DNA of 64,000 nt from Pseudomonadota bacterium (GTDB taxonomy: Bacteria; Pseudomonadota; Alphaproteobacteria; Caulobacterales; Caulobacteraceae): positions 14,005 to 78,004 of the forward strand of contig JAEWDF010000036.1 of NCBI GenBank assembly GCA_023390245.1, written 5' to 3'. A program made the position numbers and the translations under genes. The notes under the pieces were generated by a model that was given only the letters and a program-made list of their open reading frames with translations, was not told the DNA's origin and did no database searches. Positions 1 through 7,537 of the stretch are shown piece after piece. Positions within the stretch are counted from its first letter, which is position 1. The number at the start of each line of letters is the position of its first letter.

Positions 1-297
1 AAGGTCTGCTTTATCGACACGCCCACGGCGCAGATCGAACTGATCGAACCCTATGACGAGACCAGCCCGATCACCGGCTTTCTGGCCAAGAACCCCAAGG
101 GCGGCCAGCACCACGTCTGTTTCGAGGTGGCGGACATCCAGGCGGCCGTCGCGGAGATGCGCGCCAGGGGGGTGACGCTCCTGGGCGCGGGCGAGCCCCG
201 CATCGGGGCGCATGGGACGCCGGTGGTCTTCCTGCATCCGCACGACATGGGCGGGGTGCTGATCGAACTGATGGAGACGCCGAAGGGCGATCATTGA
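1..297 (+). CDS. mce: Methylmalonyl-CoA epimerase, C-terminal part (5' end outside window)
   Basis: The frame is open from the first base and stops with TGA at 295-297, giving the last 98 residues. The family (VOC superfamily) interconverts the R and S forms of methylmalonyl-CoA in propionate catabolism. Visible family features are the IELIEPYDETSPI segment, the GGQHHVCFEV strand carrying a metal-ligand His, and the C-terminal GVLIEL strand carrying the metal-ligand Glu. The start codon and first VOC half lie to the left of the window. A glyoxalase-like protein of other specificity is the main alternative, but the sequence fits the epimerase subfamily well. Confidence 0.88.
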   Translation, partial: KVCFIDTPTAQIELIEPYDETSPITGFLAKNPKGGQHHVCFEVADIQAAVAEMRARGVTLLGAGEPRIGAHGTPVVFLHPHDMGGVLIELMETPKGDH

Positions 298-357
298 CAG
301 GGTAAGCGGAGCCTTTCGGCGGCTTCGCCGTTAAGGGCGCGAACGGGAGACTTAACC

Positions 358-1272
358 ATGCAGCGCCGCCTGACCGCCTTCGTCGCCATCGCCGCCCTGA
401 CGGCGGTCTCCGCCTGCGAGCGGGCCGACCCCGAGCCGCCGGCCGCGCCGGCCGAATCCGCCGCGACCCAGCCGCCGGCGCCCAGCGCGCCGGCGGTCAG
501 CTACGCCTGCGAGAGCGGGGCGACGGTCGAGGCGCAATATCCGGACAGCTCGACCGCCCAGCTGACCTACAAGGGCCAGGCCTTCGCGCTGCGCACGGCC
601 CAGGCGGCCAGCGGCGCGCGCTACATCGGTTCGGGCGTCGAATGGTGGACGGCGACGCGCGACGGCCAGGAAAGCGCGACCCTGAGCCGGCTGGGGCCGA
701 ACGAGGATGTCGGCGCGACGGTGCTGGAACGTTGCGCCCGGCCGGCGGGCGCCGCGACGCCCGGTCCGCAGCCCATCCCAGGCCAGACGCCGACCCCGGC
801 GCCGGGCGGGGTGTTGCCGGCGTCCACGCCCTGCAAGGGGCCGCAGCTGAAGCTGGCGGCCGAGTCCGGCGACGCAGGCGCGGGCAACCGGGTGCGGAAC
901 TTCAGCCTGCAGAACGTCGGCGCCCAGGCGTGCAGCCTGACCGGCTATCCAGGCGTGACGCTGCGCGACGGCCAGGCGCGCGCCCTGACGACGATCCGCG
1001 CGGAACAGAGCCCCGGCAGCTATTTCCGCCAGGGCGAGGCGCCGTCGCCCGTCGAGCTGGCGCCCCAGGCCAAGGCCTATTTCGAACTGGCCTGGAGCGT
1101 GATCCCGAACGAGGGCATGGGCGAGAAGACCTGTCCGTCGGCGGCGACGCTGCGCGTCACGGCGCCGGGCGACACGGCGGCGGTGAGCCTGCCGTTCGCC
1201 TTCCAGCCGTGCGGCGGCCGCGTCCGCGTCAGCCCGATCCGCGCCGAGGCCGATCCCCAGGCCGCGACGTGA
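358..1272 (+). CDS. Lipoprotein with MliC-like and DUF4232 domains
   Basis: The 304-residue product starts with a lipoprotein signal peptide ending in a lipobox (VSAC, Cys about residue 20), followed by a Pro/Ala-rich linker. Residues about 45-125 resemble MliC, the membrane-bound inhibitor of C-type lysozyme: a YACESG strand, an ASGARY segment, a Trp pair and a C-terminal Cys. After a second Pro/Gly linker, residues about 160-295 match DUF4232 (paired Cys, NVG..C.L.GYPG motif). An envelope location is inferred from the lipobox, and a protective role against host or predator lysozymes from the MliC half. The DUF4232 function is unknown. It stands alone between the epimerase and kbl. Confidence 0.75.
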   Translation: MQRRLTAFVAIAALTAVSACERADPEPPAAPAESAATQPPAPSAPAVSYACESGATVEAQYPDSSTAQLTYKGQAFALRTAQAASGARYIGSGVEWWTATRDGQESATLSRLGPNEDVGATVLERCARPAGAATPGPQPIPGQTPTPAPGGVLPASTPCKGPQLKLAAESGDAGAGNRVRNFSLQNVGAQACSLTGYPGVTLRDGQARALTTIRAEQSPGSYFRQGEAPSPVELAPQAKAYFELAWSVIPNEGMGEKTCPSAATLRVTAPGDTAAVSLPFAFQPCGGRVRVSPIRAEADPQAAT

Positions 1273-1339
1273 CGGCGGCCTGACCCGGCGTCGGTTCAAG
1301 GCGGTGGAAACGCGCCCGGATTCGGCGTAGTCCGCCGCC

Positions 1340-2530
1340 ATGACCCAATCCTTCTACGACCGCGTCGCGGGCGAATTGAACGACATCGACGCCCAGGGCC
1401 TGACCAAGCCCGAGCGGGTGATCGCCTCGCGCCAGGGGCCGGTGATCCAGGTCGGCGGGCGCGAGGTGCTGAACTTCTGCGCCAACAACTATCTGGGCCT
1501 GGCGGGCGACGAGCGCGTGACCCAGGCGGGGATCGCGGCGGCGGACAGGTGGGGCGCGGGGACGGCCTCGGTGCGCTTCATCTGCGGCACGCTGGAAATC
1601 CACAAGGCGCTGGAGGCGGCGATCGCCGGCTATCTGGGCTTCGAGGACGCCATCCTGTTCGCCGCCGCCTTCGACGCCAACGGCGGGATTTTCGAGCCGC
1701 TGTTCGGAGAGGGCGACGCCATCGTGTCGGACAGCCTGAACCACGCCTCGATCATCGACGGCGTTCGGCTGTGCAAGGCCAAGCGCTATCGCTTCGCCAA
1801 CTCCGACATGGACGAACTGGAGGCGCGTCTGAAAGAGGCCCGCGCCGACGGGGCGCGCGACATCATCATCGCCACCGACGGCGCCTTCTCGATGGACGGC
1901 TATATCGCCAGGCTGAAGGACATCCGGGCGCTGGCGGATCGGTACGACGCCCTGATCATGGTCGACGACTGCCACGCCACGGGCTTCCTGGGGCCGCAGG
2001 GGCGCGGCTCGTTCGCGCACCATGGAGTCGAGGTCGACTTCGTCACCGGCACCTTCGGCAAGGCGCTGGGCGGGGCCATGGGCGGCTTCATCTGCGCCAG
2101 GAAGCCGGTGGTCGAACTGCTGAAGCAGCGGGCGCGGCCCTATCTGTTCTCCAACGCCCTGTCGCCGGCGGTGTGCGGGTCGAGCCTGGAGGCCATCCGC
2201 ATCGCCCAGGGCGCGGAAGGTGACGCCCTGCGCGCCCAGTTGACCGCCAACGCCCAGCGCTATCGCGCCGCCATGACCGAGGCGGGCTTCCGGCTGCTGG
2301 ACGGCGAGCACCCGATCATCCCGGTGATGCTGGGCGACGCCAAGCTGGCGCAGGACATGGCGGCGCGGATGCTGGAGCTGGGCGTCTATGTGATCGGCTT
2401 TTCCTTCCCCGTCGTGCCGCGCGGCCAGGCGCGCATCCGCACTCAGATGTCGGCGGCGCATACGTTCGAGCAGATCGACCGAACGGTCGAGGCGTTCAAG
2501 ACGGCGGGTAAAGAGCTGGGCGTGATCTAG
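1340..2530 (+). CDS. kbl: Glycine C-acetyltransferase (2-amino-3-ketobutyrate CoA ligase)
   Basis: This PLP enzyme of the alpha-oxoamine synthase family cleaves 2-amino-3-ketobutyrate with CoA to glycine and acetyl-CoA, the second step of threonine degradation. The 396-residue length is standard. Landmarks are NFCANNYLGLA near the N terminus, the DDCHATG cofactor-aspartate motif near residue 210, and TFGKALGG near residue 240 with the Schiff-base Lys. The start ATG has only a weak upstream purine signal. It precedes tdh in the same direction, so the two enzymes of the pathway are together, although a REP-like palindrome separates them. Confidence 0.96.
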   Translation: MTQSFYDRVAGELNDIDAQGLTKPERVIASRQGPVIQVGGREVLNFCANNYLGLAGDERVTQAGIAAADRWGAGTASVRFICGTLEIHKALEAAIAGYLGFEDAILFAAAFDANGGIFEPLFGEGDAIVSDSLNHASIIDGVRLCKAKRYRFANSDMDELEARLKEARADGARDIIIATDGAFSMDGYIARLKDIRALADRYDALIMVDDCHATGFLGPQGRGSFAHHGVEVDFVTGTFGKALGGAMGGFICARKPVVELLKQRARPYLFSNALSPAVCGSSLEAIRIAQGAEGDALRAQLTANAQRYRAAMTEAGFRLLDGEHPIIPVMLGDAKLAQDMAARMLELGVYVIGFSFPVVPRGQARIRTQMSAAHTFEQIDRTVEAFKTAGKELGVI

Positions 2531-2541
2531 TCTTCTTCCGC

Positions 2542-2673
2542 CGTCACCCTCGGGCCTGTCCCGAGAGGCCATCGTTCCGTCGCGCGATGGCCGGGATTCA
2601 GCGACGGAAGAATGATCGGCGAGGGTCGTGGGGACCTCAGCCATGGGCCCTCGGGACAAGCCCGAGGGTGACG
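2542..2673. repeat. REP-like inverted repeat between kbl and tdh
   Basis: The left arm (2542-2565) and right arm (2650-2673) are inverted copies matching at 23 of 24 positions, with the core CGTCACCCTCGGGC. The interior has a second nested inverted pair, TTCCGTCGC at 2575-2583 and GCGACGGAA at 2600-2608. The arms have the same design as those of the element at 20392-20499. It is a dispersed palindromic repeat; it could also stabilise mRNA between kbl and tdh. Confidence 0.8.
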
Positions 2674-2692
2674 ATTTTTGAGGAGCGCCGAC

Positions 2693-3745
2693 ATGGCGGA
2701 AACGATGAAGGCCCTGGCCAAGACCGGGCCGGTGGAAGGGCTGGAGCTGATCGACGCGCCGATCCCTCGGCCGGGGCCGGAGGACGTGCTGATCAAGGTG
2801 CACCGCGCCGCCGTCTGCGGCACCGACATCCACATCTGGAACTGGGACGAGTGGTCCCGGAAGAACGTGCCGACGCCGATGATCACCGGCCACGAATTCT
2901 CCGGCGAGATCGTCGCCGTGGGCGAGGAGGTCGACCGGCCGCTGAAGATCGGCCAGCGGGTCTCGGCCGAGGGGCACGTCATCGACCTGAACTCGGAAGC
3001 CGCCCGCGCCGGCCACTTCCACCTGGACCCGCACACGCGCGGCATCGGCGTGAACCGCCAGGGGGCCTTCGCCGAATATGTCGTGGCGCCGGCCTTCAAC
3101 GTGATCGAGCTGCCGGACGACGTGCCCTATGAGATCGGCTCGATCCTCGATCCGTTCGGCAACGCGGTGCACACGGCCCAGCAGTTCGACCTGCTGGGCG
3201 AGGACGTGCTGGTCACCGGCGCCGGGCCCATCGGGGTGATGGCCGCCGCCGTGGCGCGGCACGCCGGGGCGCGGACCGTGGTGCTGACCGACATCAACGA
3301 CTACCGGCTGGAACTGGCGCAGAAGGTCGCGCCGGGCGTGCGAACGGTGAACACGACGAAGGAAGACCTGCACGACGTCGTCAGGGAACTGGGCATGAAG
3401 GTCGGCTTCGACGTGGCGTTGGAGATGTCGGGCAGCCCTGTCGCCTTCAAGCAGTGCGTTGACACCCTGATCATGGGCGGCGGCCTGGCCATGCTGGGCA
3501 TTCCGTCGAAGCCGATGGAGACCGACTGGGGCGCCATCATCCTGAAGGCCCTGACCATCAAGGGCGTCTATGGGCGCGAGATGTTCACCACCTGGCGCAA
3601 GATGCTGGGCCTGCTGAAGGCCGGGCTCGATCTCCAGCCGCTGATCACCCACCGCCTGGCCTATGACCAGTATCGGGAGGGCTTCGAGGCGATGAGGTCC
3701 GGCAAGTCGGGCAAGGTGGTGCTGGACTGGAGCCGGGCGGCCTGA
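2693..3745 (+). CDS. tdh: L-threonine 3-dehydrogenase
   Basis: This medium-chain zinc dehydrogenase oxidises L-threonine to 2-amino-3-ketobutyrate, the substrate of the Kbl upstream. The start ATG at 2693 is preceded by GAGGAG with good spacing; an in-frame TTG at 2678 is less likely. Catalytic zinc residues are visible: Cys in AAVCGTD (about residue 42) and His-Glu in GHEF (about 67). The nucleotide-binding fold contains VTGAGPIG. The loop after EGH, which in E. coli carries four structural-zinc cysteines, here has none. The product is 350 residues, a normal length. Confidence 0.95.
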   Translation: MAETMKALAKTGPVEGLELIDAPIPRPGPEDVLIKVHRAAVCGTDIHIWNWDEWSRKNVPTPMITGHEFSGEIVAVGEEVDRPLKIGQRVSAEGHVIDLNSEAARAGHFHLDPHTRGIGVNRQGAFAEYVVAPAFNVIELPDDVPYEIGSILDPFGNAVHTAQQFDLLGEDVLVTGAGPIGVMAAAVARHAGARTVVLTDINDYRLELAQKVAPGVRTVNTTKEDLHDVVRELGMKVGFDVALEMSGSPVAFKQCVDTLIMGGGLAMLGIPSKPMETDWGAIILKALTIKGVYGREMFTTWRKMLGLLKAGLDLQPLITHRLAYDQYREGFEAMRSGKSGKVVLDWSRAA

Positions 3746-3791
3746 TTGCACTGCACCGTCGAAAACGGTGCAATGTGCAATAGAGTGCAAT
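3745..3791. promoter_or_regulatory. Cluster of TGCAAT/ATTGCA half-sites after tdh
   Basis: ATTGCAC at 3745-3751 is followed by GTGCAAT at 3769-3775, GTGCAAT at 3775-3781 and AGTGCAAT at 3784-3791. The segment 3745-3759 is inverted against 3765-3781 apart from a two-base insertion, so it can fold into a hairpin around CGAAA. No T-run follows, so a standard terminator is unlikely. Repeated half-sites suggest protein binding upstream of the next gene; this is inference. Confidence 0.4.
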
Positions 3792-3931
3792 CCTGGCGTC
3801 GTGCATGGTCACGCCATTAGTGTACCGCCCCTGGGAACCCCGGCGCGCAGATCGGCCTTTCTTTTTCGCAAGCCGCTGATTTGACCGGCATTCGTCGGCC
3901 GGATCGTGCGCGCGGGACGGAGCGGGCCGAC

Positions 3932-4402
3932 ATGAACGACGGCGAGGCGGACGGCGGGGGCGGCGACGTGATCGTTCGGTTCCTGGCGAACGACGGCCGG
4001 GATGCCGCGGGCCGGACGGTGGAGGCGGTTCTGGCCTTCGACGACATCTGCCTCGAGAATCGGCACGACTTCATCCAGTGGCTGTTCCCGCTGACCGAGC
4101 CCAGCGCCGCCGTGCCTGGATCGCCGGTGCTGACCCCGGCGGACGTCGAGACGCTGAGGCGTAGCGCGGCGGCGCAGGCGCGCCTGGCGCGGGCGGCGAG
4201 GCGGATGCTGGCCTTCTATGGCGCGACCACGGCCTGGCGCGCGCCGGCCGACCACAACCACCTGCGCATCACCCGCAGCATCCGCAGCCTGAGGCTGCTG
4301 TGCGGCGACGCGGCGGCGGACCGGTTCCGCGAATGCATCCTGGCCCTGGCCGACGGTGCGCCGATCAGCGCCACGAGCCGGGCGTACTGGGACCGGGCGT
4401 AG
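3932..4402 (+). CDS. OGFr-domain protein
   Basis: The 156-residue protein carries the conserved N-terminal domain named after the vertebrate opioid growth factor receptor (OGFr_N). Diagnostic segments are ENRHDFIQWLFP near residues 38-49 and NHLRITRSIRSLRLL about residues 110-124. Bacterial members are soluble proteins of unknown function. The start ATG is preceded by GGACGGAG; an upstream in-frame TTG at 3881 is possible. It converges with the topoisomerase gene. No signal peptide or membrane segment is visible. Confidence 0.82.
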   Translation: MNDGEADGGGGDVIVRFLANDGRDAAGRTVEAVLAFDDICLENRHDFIQWLFPLTEPSAAVPGSPVLTPADVETLRRSAAAQARLARAARRMLAFYGATTAWRAPADHNHLRITRSIRSLRLLCGDAAADRFRECILALADGAPISATSRAYWDRA

Positions 4403-4559
4403 GCTGGCGGCATTGAACCCCTATTGTCCTTCCGGAGGGGAAGACTCCCTTCGCCTGGAGCCGGGGACGACATCTCCGCCTTCGAGGCGGTCGTGACGGC
4501 GAGCACGACCCCCTGGGGCCGGGGGGCTTCACCTCGCTCAGCCCGGGAAGGACCGGCGG

Positions 4560-5564
4560 TTAACCCAGCAACCGGATCAGCGCCGGCTCGAAACCCTTGG
4601 TCTCGGCGCCCGGCAGGACGTTCGGCAGTTCGCCGGCCTCATACAGTTCGAACACCCTGGGGTGGACATAGGCGGCGCGGCAGACCGTCGGGGTGTTGCC
4701 CAGCAGGCCCGACACCGCCTTGACGCAGACGGTGATCTTGCGCCTGGCGTCGGTCGCGGAGGCCGGCGGGTCCATGTCGCGCAGCGCCCGCGCCGCCGAG
4801 ACGGTGCCGGCCCAGGTGCGGAAGTCCTTGGCCGAGAATTCCTCGCCCATGGCGTCGCGGATGTAGGCGTTCACGTCGTCGGAGGTGACGGGGCAGAGGG
4901 TCCCCGCCTCGTCCCGGTATTTGAACAGCTGCTGGCCGGGCAGGTCCTCCAGCGCGCGCACCACGCGGGCCAGGCGCCGGTCGCGGACGCTGACATGGTG
5001 GTCCTTGCCGCTCTTGCCCCGGAATTCGAAGGTCAGGGCCGAGCCGTCGACCTCCAGGTGGCGCTTGTGCAGGGTGGTCAGGCCGTAGCTGCGGTTCTGG
5101 CGCGCATAGACCGCGTTACCGACGCGGATCAGGGTGATCTCCAGCAGACGGACGGCGGTGGCCAGCACCTTGTCCTTGCAGGCGCCGCGCAGGCCCAGGT
5201 CGTGCTCCACCCGCTCGCGCAGCCGGGGCAGCTTGCGGGCGAAGGCGGGCAGGCGGTCGAACTTGGTCTCGGACCGGGCCGTGCTCCAGTCCGCGTGATA
5301 GCGGTACTGCTTGCGGCCCCTGGCGTCGCGGCCGATGGCCTGGATGTGGCCGTTGGCCCGGGGGCAGATCCACACGTCGGTCCAGGCCGGCGGGATGGCC
5401 AGGGCGCGGATGCGGTCCAGCACCCTGGCGTCCTTGATCGTCCGCCCCTGGGCGTCGCGGTAGGACCAGCCCTTGCCGGCGCGGCGGCGGCACAGGCCGG
5501 GATTGTCGTCGCTGCACCAGCTCAGGCCTTCGGGAACCTCGATGGCCGGGGAAACGTCGGCCAT
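4560..5564 (-). CDS. DNA topoisomerase IB
   Basis: This 334-residue enzyme belongs to the poxvirus-like bacterial type IB family, which relaxes supercoils through a 3'-phosphotyrosyl intermediate. Catalytic segments are visible in order: IRVGN with an active-site Arg, FRGKSGKDHHV with the catalytic Lys, DFRTWAGT with the second Arg, and CRAAYVHP near the C terminus with the nucleophilic Tyr. The start ATG at 5564 overlaps the stop of the upstream small gene by one base (TAATG), which argues for co-translation. A longer open frame upstream has no homologous features and is not used. Confidence 0.92.
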   Translation of the reverse strand: MADVSPAIEVPEGLSWCSDDNPGLCRRRAGKGWSYRDAQGRTIKDARVLDRIRALAIPPAWTDVWICPRANGHIQAIGRDARGRKQYRYHADWSTARSETKFDRLPAFARKLPRLRERVEHDLGLRGACKDKVLATAVRLLEITLIRVGNAVYARQNRSYGLTTLHKRHLEVDGSALTFEFRGKSGKDHHVSVRDRRLARVVRALEDLPGQQLFKYRDEAGTLCPVTSDDVNAYIRDAMGEEFSAKDFRTWAGTVSAARALRDMDPPASATDARRKITVCVKAVSGLLGNTPTVCRAAYVHPRVFELYEAGELPNVLPGAETKGFEPALIRLLG

Positions 5565-5905
5565 TACGCCGCGTCCCGCAGCGTGTCGCGCAGGTCGTCG
5601 ATCCAGGCCTTGCCCGGGTCGCCGCCCCACAGGAGCCAGGCGATGTAGCCGGCCGAGGGCTTGTCCTTCATGCCCCAGTATCGGCTGCGCTTGTCGACCG
5701 CGTGGCGGGCGAAATAGCTGTACATCGACTTGATGTCGCGGTCGCTGACCGGCTGGCGGTTCTTCAGTTGCAGGGCGCGGGCGTGGCCCACCTCCGTGCC
5801 GCCGCGCCGGTGCTTCGCACGCAGTTCCAGCCCGTGCGCGGCGCAGTCGGCGACGGCCTCGGGCGGGATGCGCTGCTTGTCGGTGAGAGGCGAGGAGGCG
5901 GACAT
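5564..5905 (-). CDS. Small conserved protein coupled to topoisomerase IB
   Basis: This 113-residue soluble protein shows a pattern that I recognise from conserved hypothetical and some phage-associated proteins: PPEAV near the N terminus, HGLELRAKHRRGGTEVG, SDRDIKSMYSYFARH, and a C-terminal GYIAWLLWGGDPG segment. Its function is not known. It is translated immediately before the topoisomerase with a one-base overlap, so it may bind DNA or assist that enzyme; that is inference from position only. Confidence 0.75.
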   Translation of the reverse strand: MSASSPLTDKQRIPPEAVADCAAHGLELRAKHRRGGTEVGHARALQLKNRQPVSDRDIKSMYSYFARHAVDKRSRYWGMKDKPSAGYIAWLLWGGDPGKAWIDDLRDTLRDAA

Positions 5906-5976
5906 GCGCGGTGCGAACGTCGCGCCGTCGCGGCGGTTCCGCTTGACCCGGGCGGTCGTGCAAGGGACGAGGGCGG

Positions 5977-6783
5977 ATGAACTATCGCCACAGCTTCCAC
6001 GCCGGGAATTTCGCGGACCTGGTCAAGCACGCCCTGCTGCTCTGGCTGATGCGGGCCAAGGCGCCGGCGGTGGTGATCGACACCCATGCGGGGGCCGGCC
6101 TTTACGACCTGTCGGGCGACGCGGCGCGGTCCAGGGAGGCCGAGGCGGGGGTGGCGCGGCTGATGACCGCCGAGGGCCGGCCGCCGCTGCTGGAGGCCCT
6201 GGCGGCGGAGGTCGCAGCCGCCAATCCGGATGGCGGCGCGCGCTTCTATCCCGGGTCGCCGCTGTTGATCGCGCGGAGCCTGGCGCCCGACGGGCGGTAT
6301 GTCGGGTTCGAACTGAACCCTCCCGTCCGGACGCTGCTGGCCGAGGCGCTGAAGGGCCGCGCCGGCGCCGAGGCGCGTGAGGGCGACGGCTATGAGGCCG
6401 CCGCAGCCGAGGCGGCCCGCATGACGTCGCCGCTGGTGCTGATCGATCCGCCGTTCGAGAAGCCGGACGACTATGCGCGGGCGGCGGATACGGCGCTGGC
6501 GATCCGGCGGCGAGACCCGGCGGCGACCATCGCGATCTGGACGCCGCTGAAGGACCTGGAGACCTTCGACGCCTTCATCCGCCGGCTGGAGGGCCGGGCG
6601 GGGTCGACGCTGGTGGCCGAGGCGAGGCTGCGGCCCCTGGCCAATCCGATGAAGATGAACGGCTGCGCCCTGGTGGTCGTCAATCCGCCGAAGGGCGCCG
6701 AGGCGGCGGCGCGGGAGGTCTGCGGCTGGGTGGTCTCGGCGCTGGGCGAGCCCGGCGGCAAGGCCGAGGTCTGGACCTTCTGA
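5977..6783 (+). CDS. rlmJ: 23S rRNA (adenine(2030)-N6)-methyltransferase
   Basis: RlmJ methylates A2030 of 23S rRNA using S-adenosylmethionine. The N terminus MNYRHSFHAGNFADLVKH is the family signature, and the catalytic DPPF tetrapeptide of N6-adenine methyltransferases is at about residues 155-158. The length of 268 residues is slightly under the E. coli protein. It is divergent from the topoisomerase pair and reads toward the glutamine amidotransferase gene 22 bases downstream. Confidence 0.94.
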   Translation: MNYRHSFHAGNFADLVKHALLLWLMRAKAPAVVIDTHAGAGLYDLSGDAARSREAEAGVARLMTAEGRPPLLEALAAEVAAANPDGGARFYPGSPLLIARSLAPDGRYVGFELNPPVRTLLAEALKGRAGAEAREGDGYEAAAAEAARMTSPLVLIDPPFEKPDDYARAADTALAIRRRDPAATIAIWTPLKDLETFDAFIRRLEGRAGSTLVAEARLRPLANPMKMNGCALVVVNPPKGAEAAAREVCGWVVSALGEPGGKAEVWTF

Positions 6784-6805
6784 TCCCAGGCCTTAGGTTT
6801 CATCC

Positions 6806-7537
6806 ATGACCCGCATCGCCATCCTGGAGACCGGCCATCCGCCGGAGAAGCTGAAGGACGACTTCGACGATTATCCGGCGCGGTTCCGCGCCCTGCTGGG
6901 CGAGGGGACGCCGACCACGCGCTTCGACGTGCAGAACGGCCATCTGCCCGACGATCCGGCCGCCTTCCAGGGAGCGATCGTCACCGGTTCGGCGGCCGGG
7001 GTCTATGACGACCTGCCGTGGATTCCGATGCTGGTCGACTGGCTGAGGGCGGCGCGCGGCCGGACGCGGCTGCTGGGCATCTGCTTCGGCCACCAGGTGA
7101 TGGCCCACGCCTTCGGCGGGCGGGTCGAGAAGTCGGGCAAGGGCTGGGGCGTGGGTCTGCACCGCTACGATGTGGTGGGCGAGGAGCCGTGGATGCATCC
7201 GCGCGCGCGGACGATCTCCATCCCGGTGTCGCACCAGGACCAGGTGCTGGCCGTCTCGCCCGACGCGCGGGTGATCGCCACCAGCGCCTTCACCCCCTAT
7301 GCGGGCCTGGCCTGGGGCGAGGACGCCGCATCCTTCCAGTGCCATCCGGAGTTCCAGCCGGAGTACGCCGCCGCCCTGGTGGAGGATCGCCGGGGCGGGC
7401 GCATCGCCGACGATCTGGCGGACGAGGCGATCGCCAGCCTGAAGCGGCCCAATGACCGGGCGGTGCTGACCGCCTGGATCCGCGCCTTCCTGCTGCTGAC
7501 CCCGCCGCCGACCGAGACCGACGGCAGCGGCATCTAG
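6806..7537 (+). CDS. Type 1 glutamine amidotransferase (GMP synthase-like)
   Basis: The 243-residue protein is a stand-alone class I glutamine amidotransferase domain. The nucleophile elbow GICFGHQ sits at about residues 90-96 with Cys about 92, and the His-Glu of the triad is in CHPEFQ near residue 180. No synthetase domain is fused, so the acceptor is unknown; related proteins are annotated as GMP synthase-like or as gamma-glutamyl amine hydrolases. The gene runs convergently into the YeiH-type transporter and the two stop codons overlap by four bases. Confidence 0.88.
   Translation: MTRIAILETGHPPEKLKDDFDDYPARFRALLGEGTPTTRFDVQNGHLPDDPAAFQGAIVTGSAAGVYDDLPWIPMLVDWLRAARGRTRLLGICFGHQVMAHAFGGRVEKSGKGWGVGLHRYDVVGEEPWMHPRARTISIPVSHQDQVLAVSPDARVIATSAFTPYAGLAWGEDAASFQCHPEFQPEYAAALVEDRRGGRIADDLADEAIASLKRPNDRAVLTAWIRAFLLLTPPPTETDGSGI

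Noticed and set aside
1229..3790. Long minus-strand open frame opposite kbl and tdh
   Set aside because: It has no recognisable domain and is fully explained by the codon bias of the genes on the other strand.
4403..4559. Gap between the OGFr-domain gene and topoisomerase IB searched for a gene or terminator
   Set aside because: It has a short CCGCC/GGCGG hairpin at 4476-4490, but no T-run and no credible small frame.
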